A stretch of DNA of 64,000 nt from Hevea brasiliensis (Eukaryota; Streptophyta; Magnoliopsida; Malpighiales; Euphorbiaceae), in the NCBI RefSeq assembly GCF_030052815.1, contig NC_079498.1, positions 82,384,992-82,448,991 of the forward strand. Direction: 5' to 3'. A program made the translations under genes and the position numbers. Below the pieces are notes generated by a model. It saw only the letters and a program-made list of their open reading frames with translations. It was not told where the DNA came from and made no database searches. Below are positions 61,639-64,000 of this stretch, one piece after another. Numbering within the stretch: the first letter of the stretch is position 1; each line of letters begins with the position of its first letter.

Positions 61639-63672
61639 TGAGATATCTAAGTAGCTATTCAGGATGAAAATGAGTGAAGGGTTGGATGTGGGAACTCATG
61701 TGCATAGATGATCATGCTTATTGAATAGATTAAGGCACTTGATTTTACCATGGACTTCACATTACAAACAGATTTGATCTTGTAATCCCTTCCAAAGTCA
61801 TTTGGATATTTCATCACAAATTTCTATATGACTAGCAAGAATGCACCTTGGCAGGTTTGTTAAATTTGCTGGTTATTGTACAAGGTAATATGCCTGGCAA
61901 TAAAGGGAAAGAAGTTACCTTAGTTGCTTCTTCTTCTGGAAAGTCTAAGAAGAAGAAAAGCACCAAAAAGAAGAAAACTTATGTCCCTTGTCCTTCTGGC
62001 AAAATTTTCAAAAACCAATCCCAGAGGAAAAAGAAATCCAAAGCTATTACTGACAAAGGAAAATGTTTCCATTGTCAAAAGGATGAGCATTGGAAAAGAA
62101 ATTGCCCAAATTATTTGGCATCTCTAAAGAGCAAGAATGATAAACCTTTAGAATGTATGTCCATATCTTGTTATCTAGATTCTGATAATACTCATAGTTC
62201 ATGTACAGCTTGGGTTTTAGATGCTGGTGCAAGTTCTCACATATGTTTTGATATGCAGAAACTAGCAAGCAGTTAAAGCACCAATGCACAAGATGTTAGA
62301 CTCCGAATTGGCAATGGAGCAACTGTTGCAGCATTAGCCATAGGGTCTAAATTATTGTATCTAAAAGAACATGTTCTGTTTTTGGATCGTATTTTGTATG
62401 TACTTGATGCTTTTAAAAACATCATTTTTGTATCTAGTTTAACTAGTAATGGATATAAATTTCATTTCATAAATGATGATTGCAATATTTATTTTAGAAA
62501 TAAAATTATTGGCATGGATTATTTGCAAAATAGCCTTTATTATTTAGATAATAATAACAAAACAAGTCCAAGCAACCGAATTGAGTTTAATGCAATCATT
62601 GAATCCAAATCAAGTCAAAGACAACTTTGATACCTAAGATTAGGTCATATTGCAGAAGATAGGATTTCAAAATTAGAAAAGATGGGGATTTTATCCACAT
62701 TGGGTTCTGAACTTACCCCAATTTATGAATCCTGCCTTCAAGGAAAAATAACTAGATCATCTTTTGTTGGACAAGGTTTAAGGGTTAAAGAAGTTTTAGA
62801 GCTAGTACATAGTAATGTATGTGGTCCATTTGAAAAAATTGTAAGAGGCAGGTTTTTCTACTTCATAGATGATAAATCAAGGTATGGATATTTGTATTTA
62901 ATAAAATACAAACATGAATCTTTTAAAAATTTCAAAGAATTCAAATCAAAAGTAGAAAACTAAATAGGAAAAAGTATTAAAACTCTAAAATCCGATCGAG
63001 AAGGTGAATACTTAAGTGCTAAATTCAATGAGTTCTTAAAAGAACATGACATTGTTTCTCGGTTAACTCCTCCTGAAATCCTACAATTAAATGGTGTATC
63101 TGAAAGGAGAAATTATACTCTATTAGATATGGTACAAAGTATGATGAGCTATACAGACCTTCCAATCTCTTTATGGGGATTTGCATTAGAAACAACTTTG
63201 TACCTTCTAAATCATGTCCCTTTAAAATTAATCTCTTCCACCCCATATGAGATATGGTATGAAAAACAACCAAGTCTTAAACATATTAAGATTTAGGTTT
63301 GTCCAGCTTATATCAAAAAGCTAAAAACTAATAAATTAGATACAAAATTAGAAAAGGGACGGTTTGTTGGATATCCGAAAGACAGCTTTGGATATTTTTG
63401 TTATCTTCTTATGTCACAAAGAGTTGTGATAAGTAGAGATGCTATTTTTCTTGAGAAAGAGTTTATTCAAGAAGGTGGCAAAGGTAGAAAGATGAATTAG
63501 AATTAGAAAATTCTGATCAACAAATAGATAAAATGGATATTGATCCATCCAGTGAGCCTATACTCATTGATGATGTCTCCATATCAATTCCTCGAAGATC
63601 AAGTAGAATATCTCATCCTCCGGATAGATATGGATTTTTTCATGAGGATGAACAAGAGTTGTTCATTCATGA
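61639..63672 (+). pseudogene. Ty1/copia gag-protease-integrase (copia G), stop-riddled
   Basis: Gag C-terminus (MKMSEGLDVGTHVH; LQTDLIL; SLPKSFGYFITNFY) with a one-base loss near 61709, then one frame from about 61710 to 63480. In order: lysine-rich stretch, knuckle CFHCQKDEHWKRNC (about 62060-62105), protease VLDAGASSHICF (about 62215-62250), GAG_pre-integrase (LRLGHIAEDRISKLEKMGIL; the CESC motif is YESC), integrase core with HSNVCGPF (first catalytic Asp changed to Asn), LKSDREGEYLS (second Asp) and GVSERRNYTLLDM (Glu), then FVGYPKDSFGYFCYL. Stops at 62274, 62628, 62961 and 63294; three fit Trp or Gln codons hit by C-to-T or G-to-A. A further one-base loss near 63493 precedes the IDPSSEP linker. 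RT and RNase H are cut off by the LTR at 63673. Confidence 0.93.
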
Positions 63673-64000
63673 TGTAACACCCTCATACTAAGTAGTTCCG
63701 TATATTCTACTGTTCCAGTGACTAATGCCTGTTCGGACAGCTAGAATGTCTGGAACCATACTTAAATCATATAAAAAAGTCATAAATAAAATTTATAAAG
63801 ATCAAATGAGATTGGATGAAAATAAAAGTAATGAAGCACAATTAGGTTAAATAAGCTTAGGTCCCAGCGATGAGTGACTTACACAGGAGGCCACTATAAG
63901 TTTAGTTGCTACCCTAAATTTGTGTGGAACCCTATAGAATCCTTAACTGAGGATTAATGAAGAAATTATTGGGAATGTGAAAATCATATAAATGAAAAGA
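63673..64000 (+). repeat. Start of a group IV-like gypsy LTR, cut by window edge
   Basis: TGTAACACCCTCATACTAAG and following 300 bases resemble the minus-strand start of the solo LTR at 61633 (TTCTACTGTTCC, GACAGCTAGAAT). It interrupts the copia G linker; the five bases before it are CATGA. The shared box GTTAAATAAGC...GCGATGAGTGAC is at 63845-63879. Confidence 0.85.

Overview
The window is plant repetitive DNA, from a seed plant and probably a eudicot; I cannot name the species. I found no host gene, rRNA, tRNA or CRISPR array. Almost every base belongs to LTR retrotransposons: Ty3/gypsy chromoviruses of the Tekay/Del type (unusually long LTRs of 3-4 kb, a chromodomain-like tail on integrase, initiator-Met tRNA primer sites) and one Ty1/copia family with 2.1-kb LTRs. 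By LTR sequence I separate five gypsy LTR groups: I (1-2854, 18820-19034, 23450-26988, element E), II (8188-11568, 52439-56421), III (element N), IV (5578-8187, 57911-61633, 63673-end) and V (11741-11945, 14420-17382).

Left part (1-8187): a minus-strand group I LTR entering from the left edge, then a minus-strand copia pol fragment (2855-5577) split by a solo copia LTR with a TCTAT target duplication, then a truncated group IV LTR. Middle left (8188-26988): a group II LTR with primer site and leader, a group V/I chain of LTR - pol - LTR - gag/integrase tail - LTR fragments joined by internal deletions, copia LTR fragments in opposite orientations, and a long group I pol (20226-23403) with its 3' LTR.

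Right part (26989-64000) is a clear nest. Copia H (minus; 5' LTR 51798-57893) carries in its gag the gypsy element E (28053-49848, target duplication ATGTC/CTGTC). Copia H also carries a solo LTR (52439-56421, CCCAA) in its own LTR. Element E carries in its first LTR the complete gypsy element N (31053-42045, minus, GAAAT); the matching empty site survives in E's second LTR at 48936-48940. Copia H abuts a plus-strand copia G gag at 57893/57894, and G holds another solo LTR (57911-61633, AGATA) and a further LTR start at 63673.

Nothing encoded here looks active. N is the youngest and is structurally complete but frameshifted; D and G keep long single frames broken mainly by stop substitutions; E has good termini around a wasted 3-kb interior. 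The most interesting signals are a 75-78-nt intron-like insertion in the integrase frame of two elements, conserved splice-like sites at fixed positions inside the giant LTRs, and several short palindromic boxes kept at fixed LTR offsets across otherwise diverged families.
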